This document shows, in pieces, positions 40,472 through 50,089 of a DNA stretch of 64,000 nucleotides. The stretch comes from Streptomyces venezuelae (GTDB lineage Bacteria > Actinomycetota > Actinomycetes > Streptomycetales > Streptomycetaceae): assembly GCF_008642275.1 (NCBI RefSeq), contig NZ_CP029189.1, positions 4,438,501-4,502,500 of the forward strand, read 5' to 3'. Each line of letters opens with the position of its first letter. The first letter of the stretch is position 1. Position numbers and translations under genes: made by a program. The notes beneath the pieces were generated by a model that was not told where the DNA came from, made no database searches, and saw only the letters and a list, made by a program, of their open reading frames with translations.

Positions 40472-41794
40472 GTGGGGCTGCGGCCTAGCATCTGGCTGTT
40501 GAAGTGGGAGAACCAGGGCGTCAGGAACCGGGATGCCGGGGACGGGGGCACCGGAGGCGGGGGGACCGGGAACAGGCTGATCGACTGGCTGCTGCAGCCG
40601 GCCGCCCGGTCCTGGCAGGTGCTCTCCCTCGCGGTACTCCTCGGGATCGCCGTCTCCACGAGCCTGCGGGCGAACTGGGGCTCCGACAACGCGTTCGTGG
40701 TCAAGGCCGCGGAGACGCTGCTGGCGGGCGGGTCCCCGTACGAGGACAAGCGCTTCCTCTACCTGCCCAGTGCCGTGATCATGGCGGTTCCCGAGGCCCT
40801 GCTGCCGCGCGAGGTGCTGCGGTGGCTGCTGCCGCTCGGGATGTCGGGGATGCTCGGCATCGGCTGGCTGGCCGCGCTGCGGATATTCGCGGTGCCGCTG
40901 CGCTCGCGCTTCGCGGTCGGCGGCTTCGCGGTCTTCGCCCTCGCCTGCAAGCCGTACGTGAACCTCGTGCTGATCGGCAACTGGACCGCCATCTCGGCGG
41001 CCGCCCTGCCGGTGGCGCTGCTGCTCGCGCTGCGGCACCGGTGGGGGTCGGCCGGGCTGGTGGTGGGGCTCGCGATCGCGTGCAAGCCGATGCTCGTACC
41101 CCTCGGGCTGCTCTTCCTGGTCGCCCGGCGGTGGCGGGGACTGGCCGCGGCCGTGCTGGTGCCGCTGGGGTTCTCGCTGGCCGGTGCGCTGGTGATGCCG
41201 AGTCCGTCGCTGTTCTTCACCAAGACCCTGCCCTTCCTGCTCCAGGGGCAGGACTCGTACGCGCTGCCGTGGGACGCCTCGCCGATCGCCGTGCTGCCGC
41301 GGCTGGGGGTGCCGGTGCCGCTGGCGGTGCTGGTGGCCTTCGCGGGGGCCGGGGCGGGCCTGTGGGCGGCCTGGGTGCGGTGGCGGCGGGAGGACACCGA
41401 CGGGGGCGAGCTGCGCCTGGTGGAGACGGCCTGCATGGTGATGCTCGCCGCATTCCTGGTGTCGCGGCCGTCCTTCGACCACTACCTGCTGGTGGTCCTG
41501 CCGCTGCTGGTCGTCTCGGTGGTACGGCCGGACGCGGCGGCGCGTTCGCCCTGGTTCTGGGCGGTTCTGGGACCTCAGGTGGCGGGCGTTCCCTGGCCGT
41601 CCGAGCTGGAGGCCAAGCGGCGGGCGTTCAAGGACTGCGCCACCCTGTGCGGGCTCGTGATCGTGCTGGCGCGTCGTGCACTGCGCTCGGGTCGGGTTAT
41701 TCTGGAGCCCGTAACAACTGCGGGGTCCCCATCCAGGACCGAACCGGAGTGCGCCGCGACGCCAGCAGAATCGGCATCGCGGACCGCGTTTTGA
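40472..41794 (+). CDS. GT87-like (DUF2029) integral membrane glycosyltransferase
   Basis: This 440-residue protein has about ten predicted helices and the motifs ANWGSDNAFVVKAAETLLAGGSPYEDKRFLYLPSAVIM and ALACKPYVNLVLIGNWTAISAAALP. These match GT87 polyprenyl-phosphate-dependent mannosyl/arabinosyltransferases of actinobacterial envelope glycans. The C-terminal 35 residues are polar and Ser/Thr/Pro-rich. The GTG start has GGGCAGG upstream. Its TGA stop overlaps the -35 of the rplM promoter. The acceptor is unknown; it could belong to the same surface glycan as the rml block (inference). Confidence 0.82.
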   Translation: MGLRPSIWLLKWENQGVRNRDAGDGGTGGGGTGNRLIDWLLQPAARSWQVLSLAVLLGIAVSTSLRANWGSDNAFVVKAAETLLAGGSPYEDKRFLYLPSAVIMAVPEALLPREVLRWLLPLGMSGMLGIGWLAALRIFAVPLRSRFAVGGFAVFALACKPYVNLVLIGNWTAISAAALPVALLLALRHRWGSAGLVVGLAIACKPMLVPLGLLFLVARRWRGLAAAVLVPLGFSLAGALVMPSPSLFFTKTLPFLLQGQDSYALPWDASPIAVLPRLGVPVPLAVLVAFAGAGAGLWAAWVRWRREDTDGGELRLVETACMVMLAAFLVSRPSFDHYLLVVLPLLVVSVVRPDAAARSPWFWAVLGPQVAGVPWPSELEAKRRAFKDCATLCGLVIVLARRALRSGRVILEPVTTAGSPSRTEPECAATPAESASRTAF

Positions 41795-41820
41795 CCCGTA
41801 CGGGTCTGCTTGGGTATCCT
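41791..41820 (+). promoter_or_regulatory. rplM promoter with 14-bp palindrome in the spacer
   Basis: TTGACC (41791-41796) and TATCCT (41815-41820) are 18 bases apart. The perfect palindrome GACCCGTACGGGTC (41793-41806) covers the -35 edge and first half of the spacer. The -35 overlaps the stop codon of the upstream gene. The roughly 200-base leader contains a small CGGTCC-ACC-GGACCG hairpin at 41875-41889. Confidence 0.75.
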
Positions 41821-42025
41821 GCTGGTTTGTTATGCGTATTGGCTTTCTCATTCTCACGTGAAAGGGCCTTGCGCCGGTCCACCGGACCGATGACCAGCAG
41901 TTCACACGGGTTGCGTCCCCGTTGTGATTGAGGGCTGTCGTGATCGTCCGTGGTGACCCTGTCAGGACCTTCCCGTGGGGCTTGCGCCCTTGGGATACCA
42001 CCACCGAAGAAGCGAAGGCATACGC

Positions 42026-42469
42026 GTGCGTACGTTCAGCCCCAAGCCCGGCGACATCTCGCGCCAGTGGCTCGTCATCGACGCCCAGGACGTTGTCCTC
42101 GGCCGTCTGGCGACCCAGGCCGCTGCCCTCCTTAAGGGCAAGCACAAGCCGACCTACGCCCCCCACATGGACATGGGCGACTTCGTCATCATCGTCAACG
42201 CCGACAAGGTCCACCTGTCCGGCAACAAGGCGTCGCAGAAGATGGCGTACCGCCACTCCGGCTACCCGGGCGGTCTCCGTTCGGTGCGCTACGACGACCT
42301 CCTGGCGAACAACCCGGAGAAGGCCGTCGAGAAGGCCATCAAGGGCATGCTCCCCAAGAACACCCTGGGCCGTCAGATGCTCTCGAAGCTGAAGGTCTAC
42401 TCGGGCGACCAGCACCCCCACGCTGCCCAGCAGCCGGTGCCGTTCGAGATCACCCAGGTCGCGCAGTAG
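42026..42469 (+). CDS. rplM: 50S ribosomal protein L13
   Basis: L13 (147 residues) is an early 50S assembly protein. The GTG at 42026 gives [20 protein letters not shown], the usual actinobacterial start, with GAAGG eight bases upstream; the longer frame to 41975 is leader. [14 protein letters not shown] and [31 protein letters not shown] are diagnostic. It is paired with rpsI. Confidence 0.97.
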   Translation: MRTFSPKPGDISRQWLVIDAQDVVLGRLATQAAALLKGKHKPTYAPHMDMGDFVIIVNADKVHLSGNKASQKMAYRHSGYPGGLRSVRYDDLLANNPEKAVEKAIKGMLPKNTLGRQMLSKLKVYSGDQHPHAAQQPVPFEITQVAQ

Positions 42470-42511
42470 TTCCGGCCACCCCCTAAGACGTAGAAAATTC
42501 TGAGGAGCATC

Positions 42512-43033
42512 GTGGCCGAGACCACCGCCGAGACGACCCCCGTCGACGAGTTCGAGGGCAACGTCGAGGAGTACACCAGCGAGTCTGAGGTCGTCGTCGA
42601 GGGCGACTACACCTCCGAGTCCCTTGCCGGCCGCTTCGGCGACCCCCAGCCGGCCGCCGGCCTGGGCCGTCGCAAGAACGCCATCGCCCGCGTCCGGATC
42701 GTTCCGGGCACCGGCAAGTGGAAGATCAACGGTCGCACCCTTGAGGACTACTTCCCCAACAAGGTGCACCAGCAGGAAGTCAACGAGCCCTTCAAGCTCC
42801 TGGAGCTTGACGGCCGCTACGACGTCATCGCCCGCATCTCGGGTGGCGGCGTCTCCGGTCAGGCCGGCGCCCTGCGCCTCGGCGTGGCCCGTGCGCTGAA
42901 CGAGGCGGACGTGGACAACAACCGCCCGGCGCTGAAGAAGGCCGGCTTCCTCTCCCGCGACGACCGTGCGGTCGAGCGCAAGAAGGCCGGTCTCAAGAAG
43001 GCCCGTAAGGCTCCGCAGTACAGCAAGCGTTAA
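42512..43033 (+). CDS. rpsI: 30S ribosomal protein S9
   Basis: S9 (173 residues) reaches the peptidyl-site tRNA anticodon with its C-terminal SKR tail, which is intact ([11 protein letters not shown]). The core starts at [17 protein letters not shown] after an acidic extension of about 50 residues rich in Glu, Thr and Val, usual in actinobacteria. The GTG follows TGAGGAGC. A strong terminator follows. Confidence 0.97.
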   Translation: MAETTAETTPVDEFEGNVEEYTSESEVVVEGDYTSESLAGRFGDPQPAAGLGRRKNAIARVRIVPGTGKWKINGRTLEDYFPNKVHQQEVNEPFKLLELDGRYDVIARISGGGVSGQAGALRLGVARALNEADVDNNRPALKKAGFLSRDDRAVERKKAGLKKARKAPQYSKR

Positions 43034-43057
43034 TCTGCGCCTGCTGTTCTGCAACGA

Positions 43058-43096
43058 AACCGCCCCGGCAGCACTCTCTGTGCTGCCGGGGCGGTT
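43058..43096 (+). terminator. rplM-rpsI terminator
   Basis: A perfect 17-bp stem (43058-43074 with 43080-43096) around TCTCT, followed by CGTTTAC, 24 bases after rpsI. Confidence 0.92.
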
Positions 43097-43106
43097 CGTT
43101 TACCGC

Positions 43107-43135
43107 CACAAGCGGCAAATACCTGTCACAAGCGG
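43107..43135 (+). repeat. paired CACAAGCGG direct repeats upstream of glmM
   Basis: CACAAGCGG occurs at 43107-43115 and 43127-43135, exactly 20 bases (about two helical turns) apart, 33 bases before the glmM start. The spacing is suited to side-by-side protein binding on one DNA face; no regulator is known. Confidence 0.5.
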
Positions 43136-43168
43136 TCATACGCGAAGCGCAAACTCGGGAGGACAACA

Positions 43169-44527
43169 GTGGGACGACTCTTCGGGACGGACGGTGTACG
43201 CGGCGTTGCCAACGCGGATCTGACGGCGGAGCTCGCGCTCGGCCTCTCCGTGGCGGCTGCCCACGTTCTCGCCGAGGCGGGGACCTTTGAGGGCCACCGG
43301 GCGACCGCCGTGGTGGGCCGGGACCCCCGCGCCTCCGGTGAATTCCTGGAGGCCGCGGTCGTGGCGGGCCTCGCGAGCGCGGGCGTGGACGTCCTGCGCG
43401 TCGGTGTGCTGCCCACCCCGGCGGTGGCGTATCTCACCGGTGCGCTGGGCGCCGACCTCGGCGTGATGCTCTCCGCCAGCCACAACGCCATGCCCGACAA
43501 CGGCATCAAGTTCTTCGCGCGCGGCGGCCACAAGCTCGCCGACGAGCTGGAGGACCGCATCGAGTCGACCTACGAGCAGCACCGCACCGGCGCTCCCTGG
43601 GACCGGCCCACCGGCTCCGGCGTCGGCCGCGTCTCCGACTACACCGAGGGCTTCGACCGCTACGTCGCCCACCTCATCGGCGTCCTCCCGAACCGCCTCG
43701 ACGGCCTCAAGGTCGTCCTCGACGAGGCCCACGGCGCGGCCGCGTACGTCTCGCCCGAGGCCTTCACCCGGGCCGGCGCGGAGATCGTCACGATCGGCGC
43801 CGAGCCGGACGGCCTCAACATCAACGACGGCTGCGGCTCCACCCACCTCGGCCTGCTCAAGGCGGCCGTGGTCGAGCACGGCGCCGACTTCGGCATCGCG
43901 CACGACGGCGACGCCGACCGCTGCCTGGCCGTGGACGGCTCCGGCGAGGAGGTCGACGGCGACCAGATCCTCGCCGTGCTGGCCCTGGCCATGCGCGAGG
44001 CCGGCCAGCTCCGCGAGAACACCGTGGTCGGCACCGTGATGTCGAACCTGGGCTTCAAGCTGGCCATGGAGGCCGAGGGCATCCAGGTCGTGCAGACCGG
44101 GGTCGGCGACCGGTACGTCCTGGAGTCGATGAAGGAGCACGGCTACGCGCTCGGTGGCGAGCAGTCCGGCCACGTGATCATCCTCGACCACGCGACGACC
44201 GGCGACGGCACCCTGACCGGCCTGCTGCTGGCGGCGCGCGTCGCGGCCACCGGCAAGTCCCTGGCCGAGCTGGCGGGCGTCATGCAGCGGCTGCCGCAGG
44301 TCCTCGTCAACGTTCCCGACGTGGACAAGTCCCGCGTCACCACCTCCGCCGAGCTGGCCGCGGCGGTCACCGACGCCGAGCGCGAGCTGGGCACCACCGG
44401 GCGGGTGCTGCTCCGCCCGTCCGGTACGGAGCCGCTCGTACGGGTGATGGTCGAGGCCGCCGACATCGAGCAGGCCCGCTCGATCGCCGGCCGCCTCGCG
44501 GACGTCGTGAAGTCCGCACTCGGCTAG
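43169..44527 (+). CDS. glmM: phosphoglucosamine mutase
   Basis: GlmM converts glucosamine 6-phosphate to glucosamine 1-phosphate on the way to UDP-GlcNAc. The 452-residue enzyme has the phosphoserine loop [16 protein letters not shown] (Ser104), the metal loop HDGDADR and the phosphate-binding [12 protein letters not shown]. The GTG start has GGGAGGAC upstream. It is separated from glmS by four genes here. Confidence 0.97.
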   Translation: MGRLFGTDGVRGVANADLTAELALGLSVAAAHVLAEAGTFEGHRATAVVGRDPRASGEFLEAAVVAGLASAGVDVLRVGVLPTPAVAYLTGALGADLGVMLSASHNAMPDNGIKFFARGGHKLADELEDRIESTYEQHRTGAPWDRPTGSGVGRVSDYTEGFDRYVAHLIGVLPNRLDGLKVVLDEAHGAAAYVSPEAFTRAGAEIVTIGAEPDGLNINDGCGSTHLGLLKAAVVEHGADFGIAHDGDADRCLAVDGSGEEVDGDQILAVLALAMREAGQLRENTVVGTVMSNLGFKLAMEAEGIQVVQTGVGDRYVLESMKEHGYALGGEQSGHVIILDHATTGDGTLTGLLLAARVAATGKSLAELAGVMQRLPQVLVNVPDVDKSRVTTSAELAAAVTDAERELGTTGRVLLRPSGTEPLVRVMVEAADIEQARSIAGRLADVVKSALG

Positions 44528-44619
44528 GCCGTCTCCTTCCCGGTCGTGCCGGGCCCGCGGGCCCGGCACGCATCCGGTTCCCCCGTTTCCGGGGGCCCGT
44601 ACGCCGTACCGCGCCCCGC

Positions 44620-45579
44620 TCAGGACCGGGACGCGGGCGGCGCGGGACGCCTCCAGCGGCCCCGCTGGGTGGACCACAGCAGCTTCCACCCGTAGAGCGT
44701 CAGCGTTCCGGCGACCATGATCCCGCCCAGGTTCAGCAGGAGCTGCTCCATCGAGCCCCACATCTGGGCGAAGTCCCCGTAGCTGAGGGCCACCGCGGCG
44801 TTCGCGCCCGCGGGGACGGTCGTCACCGAGATCGCCACGCCCACCAGCGCCCCGGACTTCGCCGAGGTCAGCGACAGCATCCCGACCACCCCCGCGAGCA
44901 CCGCCACCACCAGTGAGAGCGGGTCCGGGTTCCAGATGAAGGCCGTGTTCGGCCGCGGGTCCTCCAGCATGCTCGCCTCGAACAGGCCGAGGGCATCCAT
45001 CACCAGGCTGAACACGGTCGTCGCCGCGATCGCCGCGCCGAAACCGATCAGCAGGGCCGTCAGCGACCGCCAGGCCAGCCGCGGCCTGCGCTGCACCACA
45101 CCGGTGCACACCCCCGCCAGCGGTCCGAACTCCGGGCCGACGGCCATGGCGCCCACGATCAGGATCGCGTTGTCGAGCACCACACCGCAGGCCGCGATCA
45201 TCGTCGCGACGATCATGAACGCGGCGTAGGTGATGGTGAGGGTGGACTCCTCGTGGGTGGCCTCGGCCAGCTGCTCCCAGATCACCGCGTCCGCGGGCTC
45301 GCCGGGCGCCTCCTCCTCGGCCGCGTCGGCGCGCTCCGAGAGGGACAGGTCGATGTTCTCCACCGCGATCGAGCCGTCCCGGTCGATGCGCAGCTCCCGG
45401 AGCCCGTGCAGCAGCTGGTCCCCGGCCTCGCGGGCGACGTCGCACATCACCAGGTCGCCCCGCGGGTCCAGGGCGGCGCCGGGCAGCACCGCCAGGTGGG
45501 TCGTGCCCACGGTCGATCCGATGAGCCCGACCACGGCCTCCGTCCGCCCGGGCGGGACGATCAGCCTCAGATGCAGCAT
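44620..45579 (-). CDS. DUF389 membrane protein
   Basis: The 319-residue protein has an N-terminal soluble part of about 110 residues and five or six membrane helices. The DUF389 signatures STLTITYAAFMIVATMIAACGVVLDNAILIVGAMAVGPEFGPLAGVCTG and LTSAKSGALVGVAISVTTVPAGAN are clear. The function of this family is not established. It is leftward, 24 bases beyond coaA, so the two probably share a transcript (coaA first). Confidence 0.88.
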   Translation of the reverse strand: MLHLRLIVPPGRTEAVVGLIGSTVGTTHLAVLPGAALDPRGDLVMCDVAREAGDQLLHGLRELRIDRDGSIAVENIDLSLSERADAAEEEAPGEPADAVIWEQLAEATHEESTLTITYAAFMIVATMIAACGVVLDNAILIVGAMAVGPEFGPLAGVCTGVVQRRPRLAWRSLTALLIGFGAAIAATTVFSLVMDALGLFEASMLEDPRPNTAFIWNPDPLSLVVAVLAGVVGMLSLTSAKSGALVGVAISVTTVPAGANAAVALSYGDFAQMWGSMEQLLLNLGGIMVAGTLTLYGWKLLWSTQRGRWRRPAPPASRS

Positions 45580-45603
45580 GTGCGCACCCTACGCACCCCG
45601 AGG

Positions 45604-46653
45604 TCAGAGCTTGCGCAGGCTCAGCTTCTGCACCTTGTGGTCCGGTCCCTTGCGGACGACGAGGGTGGCCCGGCCGCGGGTGGGCGCCACGTTCTCCAGC
45701 AGGTTGGGCCGGTTGATCGTCCGCCACATGGTCTGTGCGTACTCCAGCGCCTCCTCCTCGGAGACCTGGGTGTACTTGCGGAAGTAGGAGAAAGGATTCT
45801 GGAAGGCGGTCGCCCGCAGCTTCCGGAACCGGTTCAGGTACCAGCGCTCGATGTCCTCGGGGCGCGCGTCCACGTACACGCTGAAGTCGAAGTAGTCGGC
45901 GAGGGCGACGCGGGTACGGCCGTCCGTGCCCGGGAGGGCCGGCTGGAGGACGTTGAGGCCCTCGACGATGAGGATGTCCGGGCGGCGGACGACGAGTTCC
46001 TCGCCGGGCACGATGTCGTAGATCAGGTGCGAGTAGACCGGGGCCCGCACCTCGTCCTTGCCGGCCTTGATGTCGGCGACGAAGCGGGTGAGCGCGCGGC
46101 GGTCGTAGGACTCCGGGAACCCCTTGCGGGAGGTCAGCCCGCGCCGCTGGAGCTCCTTCATCGGGTACAGGAAGCCGTCGGTGGTGACCAGCTCCACGCG
46201 CGGGTGCTCGGGCCAGCGGGCCAGCAGGGCCTGCAGCAGACGTGCCACCGTGGACTTGCCGACGGCGACCGAACCGGCGACCCCTATGACGAAGGGGGTG
46301 CCCTGCTGGGCGCCGTGCCCGTTGCCCGCGTCGCCGAGGAAGGTGTTGAGGGTGCCGCGCAGGTTGCTGGTGGCGCCGACGTACAGGTTGAGGAGCCGGG
46401 ACAGCGGCAGGTAGACGTCGCGGACCTCGTCGAGGTCGATGACGTCGCCGAGGCCGCGCAGCCGCTCCACCTCGTCGGCGGTCAGCGGCAGCGGGGTCCG
46501 CTCCCGCAGGGCGCTCCACTCGGCGCGGGTCAGATCGACGTAGGGCGAGGCCTCGGGGCCCCGGCGGTGTGCGGGGCGGGTGGGGTGCCCGTCCCGGCCG
46601 GTGCGCTCCGTTGCGTTGTCCGGCGTGTTGCTTCGTGGCGGCGAAGTGATCAC
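45604..46653 (-). CDS. coaA: pantothenate kinase, type I
   Basis: CoaA phosphorylates pantothenate, the first step of coenzyme A synthesis. The core [24 protein letters not shown] begins near residue 35, and the P-loop [12 protein letters not shown] lies at about residues 124-135. [27 protein letters not shown] and the C-terminal LRKL are typical. The GTG at 46653 gives 349 residues with a polar head of about 30 residues; a start closer to the core is possible, and no strong ribosome site is seen. Confidence 0.93.
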   Translation of the reverse strand: MITSPPRSNTPDNATERTGRDGHPTRPAHRRGPEASPYVDLTRAEWSALRERTPLPLTADEVERLRGLGDVIDLDEVRDVYLPLSRLLNLYVGATSNLRGTLNTFLGDAGNGHGAQQGTPFVIGVAGSVAVGKSTVARLLQALLARWPEHPRVELVTTDGFLYPMKELQRRGLTSRKGFPESYDRRALTRFVADIKAGKDEVRAPVYSHLIYDIVPGEELVVRRPDILIVEGLNVLQPALPGTDGRTRVALADYFDFSVYVDARPEDIERWYLNRFRKLRATAFQNPFSYFRKYTQVSEEEALEYAQTMWRTINRPNLLENVAPTRGRATLVVRKGPDHKVQKLSLRKL

Positions 46654-46953
46654 ACCGCCATTGTCGGGGCTCCGGGGCGGTTGTGGGTGGTGTGGTCGGT
46701 CACGTGTGGAGCGGGAGGGCGCACGGCCGGGCGGGGTCCGGCCGGTGCCGGGCCCGGTTGTACGCGGAGTGGTTTCGATTGGAAATTCTTGGGGTCTCGT
46801 CCGGGTCACGATCGGCCGCGAACGCGCCCTGTGGCGGCCGGCTGATCGTTTGACCCGTACATTGTTGATCACCGCAGTCATGTCCACGCCCCGTTCCGAG
46901 GGGCGCGGTCCGGGCTGCCCTGTCGCTGTCGTACTCCATGGGGGAGATCTTTC
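46654..46953. other. divergent intergenic region coaA / lipoprotein
   Basis: About 300 bases with no gene. TTGACC (46850-46855) lies 98 bases before the lipoprotein start, but no TANNNT hexamer follows at 16-18 bases. A relatively AT-rich patch (46767-46792) may hold the leftward coaA promoter. No repeat or hairpin terminator was noticed. Confidence 0.4.
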
Positions 46954-47730
46954 GTGCGTACCGCCCTTGTCCGTCGTACCGTCCTGACCGCGTCCGCGGT
47001 GTCCCTGGCCCTGCTGGCCACCGCCTGCGGCTCCGACAAGGCCGACAAGGCCGACTCGAAGGCGGACGCCAAGCCCTCCGCCGCCGAGAGCTCGGCGGCC
47101 CCCGCCGTCAAGGGCAAGACGGACGCCGAGCTGGCCAAGCTGATCGTGGTCCAGGCCGACCTCGCGGACCACACCTTCAAGGAGGCCACGCCCGCCGAGG
47201 CCGCCGCCGGTGCCACCGCCACCAGCGACAAGCCCGAGTGCAAGGTGCTCGTCCAGGCGCAGGCGTTCGTCGCGGCCGGCACCCCCTCCGGCACGGCCCG
47301 CACCAAGGCCGTGGCCACCCCGAAGCCCGCCGCCGCGGGTGCCGCACCGGAGGACGCGGCGAAGGCGATCATGGGCGCGCTCGGCTCCACGGCCACGGCC
47401 GTCACCCTCGCCTCGTACGAGGGCAAGGGCGCCGAGGAGGCGTTCGCCGCAGTGAAGACCGCGAGCGAGAAGTGCTCCGGCGGCTACTCGGCCACCCAGG
47501 ACGGCGAGACCACCAAGATCACCAAGGTGGCCCCCGGTGCCGCCGTCACCGGCGGTGACGCGGCCCTGCCCCTGACGGTCGAGCTCGACGCCGACGGCCA
47601 GAAGCTGACGACCCAGCTGGTCTTCGTGCGCAAGGGCAACACGGTCGCGACCTTCTCCTCGCTGAGCCTGGCCGGCACCGCCGAGCAGCCGAAGGCCCTC
47701 GTCGACGCCCAGGTGAAGAAGCTCGGCTGA
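46954..47730 (+). CDS. putative lipoprotein, unknown function
   Basis: The 258-residue product has a signal peptide with lipobox LATAC (Cys25), a Lys/Asp/Ala-rich linker, and a domain with two further Cys residues ([17 protein letters not shown]) that may pair. It ends in a beta-rich segment [22 protein letters not shown], similar in style to sensor-domain lipoproteins of actinobacteria. The GTG has GGGGGAG seven bases upstream. Its function is not recognised. It is followed by a textbook terminator. Confidence 0.75.
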   Translation: MRTALVRRTVLTASAVSLALLATACGSDKADKADSKADAKPSAAESSAAPAVKGKTDAELAKLIVVQADLADHTFKEATPAEAAAGATATSDKPECKVLVQAQAFVAAGTPSGTARTKAVATPKPAAAGAAPEDAAKAIMGALGSTATAVTLASYEGKGAEEAFAAVKTASEKCSGGYSATQDGETTKITKVAPGAAVTGGDAALPLTVELDADGQKLTTQLVFVRKGNTVATFSSLSLAGTAEQPKALVDAQVKKLG

Positions 47731-47750
47731 CACCTGCCCGACACAACGTC

Positions 47751-47790
47751 AACCCGCTCCGGCGCATGCGCCGGAGCGGGTTTTTCGTCT
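47751..47790 (+). terminator. rho-independent terminator of the lipoprotein gene
   Basis: A 32-base perfect palindrome (47751-47782) ending in a run of five T residues and TCGTCTT, the clearest intrinsic terminator in the window. Confidence 0.95.
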
Positions 47791-47824
47791 TGTTCCGCTA
47801 CGGGGCAGACGGACGACCACGGCG

Positions 47825-47840
47825 TACGCTGCGGCCTATG
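47825..47840 (+). promoter_or_regulatory. -10 box close to the glmS start
   Basis: TACGCT (47825-47830) lies seven bases before the glmS ATG, and no Shine-Dalgarno sequence is visible, so a leaderless transcript is likely. No good -35 was seen. Confidence 0.4.
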
Positions 47841-49685
47841 TGCGGAATTGTGGGTTACGTGGGAGCGCAGTCGGCGCTCGATGTGGTCATCGCCGGACTC
47901 AAGCGGCTGGAGTACCGCGGCTACGACTCGGCCGGGGTCGCCGTGCTCGCGGACGGCAGCCTGGCGGCCGCCAAGAAGGCCGGCAAGCTCGTCAATCTGG
48001 AGAAGGAGCTGGTCGGGCACCCGCTGCCGACCGGTTCCACGGGGCTCGGGCACACCCGGTGGGCGACCCACGGCGGGCCCACCGACGCCAACGCCCACCC
48101 GCACCTCGACAATTCGGGGCGCGTGGCCGTCGTGCACAACGGCATCATCGAGAACTTCGCCGCGCTCCGGGCCGAGCTGGCCGAACGCGGACACCGGCTG
48201 GAGTCCGAGACGGACACCGAGGTCGTGGCGCACCTGCTGGCGGAGCAGTTCTCGGCCACCGGCGATCTCGCGGAAGCCATGCGGCAGGTGTGCCGGCGCC
48301 TGGAGGGCGCCTTCACCCTGGTCGCCGTGCACGCCGACGAGCCGGACGTGGTGGTCGGCGCGCGCCGGAACTCGCCCCTGGTGGTGGGCGTCGGAGAGGG
48401 CGAGAACTTCCTCGCCTCGGACGTGGCCGCGTTCATCGCCCACACGCGGTCCGCGATCGAGCTGGGGCAGGACCAGGTCGTCGAGCTCCGCCGCGAGGGC
48501 GTCTCGGTGACCAACTTCGACGGTTCGGCCGCGACCGTGCGGGCGTACCACGTGGACTGGGACGCCTCGGCGGCCGAGAAGGGGGGCTACGACTACTTCA
48601 TGCTCAAGGAGATCGCCGAGCAGCCGAAGGCCGTCGCCGACACCCTCCTGGGCAGGATCGACGCGAGCGGCTCGCTGACCCTGGACGAGGTGCGCATCCC
48701 CGTCTCGGTGCTCAGGGAGGTCGACAAGGTCGTGATCGTGGCGTGCGGTACGGCGTACCACGCGGGCATGATCGCGAAGCTGGCCATCGAGCACTGGACC
48801 CGCATCCCGTGCGAGACGGAGCTGGCGAGCGAGTTCCGCTACCGCGACCCGATCCTGGACCAGCGGACGCTGGTGGTCGCGATCTCGCAGTCCGGCGAGA
48901 CCATGGACACCCTCATGGCGCTGCGGCACGCGCGCGAGCAGGGGGCCAAGGTACTGGCCATCTGCAACACGAACGGGTCGACGATCCCCCGCGAATCGGA
49001 TGCGGTCCTCTACACGCACGCCGGTCCCGAGGTGGCCGTCGCCTCGACCAAGGCCTTCCTGACGCAGCTGGTGGCCTGCTACCTGGTCGCGCTCTACCTC
49101 GGACAGGTCCGGGGCACGAAGTGGGGCGACGAGATCCAGGCCGTCATCCGGGAGCTGTCCGACATCGCCGCCGCCGTGGACACCGTCCTGGAGACCATGG
49201 AGCCGGTACGGGCGCTGGCGCGCTCGCTCGCCGAGAAGAACACCGTGCTGTTCCTGGGCCGCCACGTCGGCTACCCGGTGGCGCTGGAGGGCGCGCTCAA
49301 GCTCAAGGAGCTGGCGTACATGCACGCCGAGGGCTTCGCGGCGGGCGAGCTCAAGCACGGGCCGATCGCGCTGATCGAGAAGGACCTGCCGGTGGTGGTG
49401 GTCGTCCCGTCGCCGCGCGGCCGGTCGGTGATCCACGACAAGATCGTGTCGAACATCCAGGAGATCCGGGCGCGGGGGGCGCGGACCATCGTGATCGCGG
49501 AGGAGGGCGACGAGGCGGTCGTCCCGTACGCGGACCACCTGATCCGGATCCCCGCGACGCCGACGCTGCTCCAGCCGCTCGTGGCGACGGTCCCGCTGCA
49601 GGTGTTCGCGTGCGAGCTGGCGACGGCGCGCGGCAACGAGGTGGACCAGCCGCGTAACCTCGCCAAGTCGGTGACGGTGGAGTAG
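47838..49685 (+). CDS. glmS: glutamine-fructose-6-phosphate aminotransferase
   Basis: GlmS makes glucosamine 6-phosphate from fructose 6-phosphate and glutamine. The 615-residue protein starts [16 protein letters not shown] with the nucleophilic Cys directly after Met, which rules out the longer upstream reading. The glutaminase domain ([20 protein letters not shown]) is followed by two SIS sugar-isomerase domains and ends [11 protein letters not shown]. It lies upstream of acpS and nnr, 26 bases apart from acpS. Confidence 0.97.
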   Translation: MCGIVGYVGAQSALDVVIAGLKRLEYRGYDSAGVAVLADGSLAAAKKAGKLVNLEKELVGHPLPTGSTGLGHTRWATHGGPTDANAHPHLDNSGRVAVVHNGIIENFAALRAELAERGHRLESETDTEVVAHLLAEQFSATGDLAEAMRQVCRRLEGAFTLVAVHADEPDVVVGARRNSPLVVGVGEGENFLASDVAAFIAHTRSAIELGQDQVVELRREGVSVTNFDGSAATVRAYHVDWDASAAEKGGYDYFMLKEIAEQPKAVADTLLGRIDASGSLTLDEVRIPVSVLREVDKVVIVACGTAYHAGMIAKLAIEHWTRIPCETELASEFRYRDPILDQRTLVVAISQSGETMDTLMALRHAREQGAKVLAICNTNGSTIPRESDAVLYTHAGPEVAVASTKAFLTQLVACYLVALYLGQVRGTKWGDEIQAVIRELSDIAAAVDTVLETMEPVRALARSLAEKNTVLFLGRHVGYPVALEGALKLKELAYMHAEGFAAGELKHGPIALIEKDLPVVVVVPSPRGRSVIHDKIVSNIQEIRARGARTIVIAEEGDEAVVPYADHLIRIPATPTLLQPLVATVPLQVFACELATARGNEVDQPRNLAKSVTVE

Positions 49686-49710
49686 GCAGTCGGCCAGTGG
49701 AGTTGTCGTT

Positions 49711-50079
49711 GTGATTATCGGCGTCGGGATCGACGTAGCGGAGATCGAGCGGTTCGGCGCGGCGCTGGAGCGCACGCCGAACCTGGCGGCGCGGTTGTTC
49801 GTCGACGCCGAGCTGACGCTGCCGAGCGGCGAGCGGCGCGGGATCGCCTCGCTCGCCGCCCGGTTCGCCGCCAAGGAGGCCCTCGCCAAGGCGCTCGGCG
49901 CGCCCGGCGGCCTGCTGTGGACCGACGCCGAGGTCTACGTCGAGACCACCGGGCAGCCGCGGCTGCGGGTGTCCGGGACGGTCGAGGCGCGGGCGCTGGA
50001 GCTGGGCGTGAAGTCCTGGCACATCTCGCTCAGCCACGACGCCGGCATCGCCTCCGCCGTGGTGATCGCAGAGAGTTAG
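49711..50079 (+). CDS. acpS: holo-acyl-carrier-protein synthase
   Basis: AcpS transfers phosphopantetheine from CoA to acyl carrier proteins. The 122-residue product has GIGVDV-type [14 protein letters not shown] with metal ligand Asp8, the [16 protein letters not shown] helix with the Glu ligand, and [14 protein letters not shown]. The order glmS-acpS-nnr-alr is that of other Streptomyces. It starts with GTG. Confidence 0.94.
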   Translation: MIIGVGIDVAEIERFGAALERTPNLAARLFVDAELTLPSGERRGIASLAARFAAKEALAKALGAPGGLLWTDAEVYVETTGQPRLRVSGTVEARALELGVKSWHISLSHDAGIASAVVIAES

Positions 50080-50089
50080 GGGGCAGCCC

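Noticed and set aside
38657..43054. 1465-codon open frame on the minus strand
   Set aside because: It runs antiparallel to truA, the ABC-F gene, the GT87 gene, rplM and rpsI; its composition is the shadow of high-GC third positions and no motif is present.
46850..46878. TTGACC promoter for the 46954 lipoprotein
   Set aside because: The -35 matches but no TANNNT hexamer occurs at an allowed distance.
45604..47733. 709-residue version of CoaA
   Set aside because: The extension is the antisense of the lipoprotein gene; family length supports a start near 46653.
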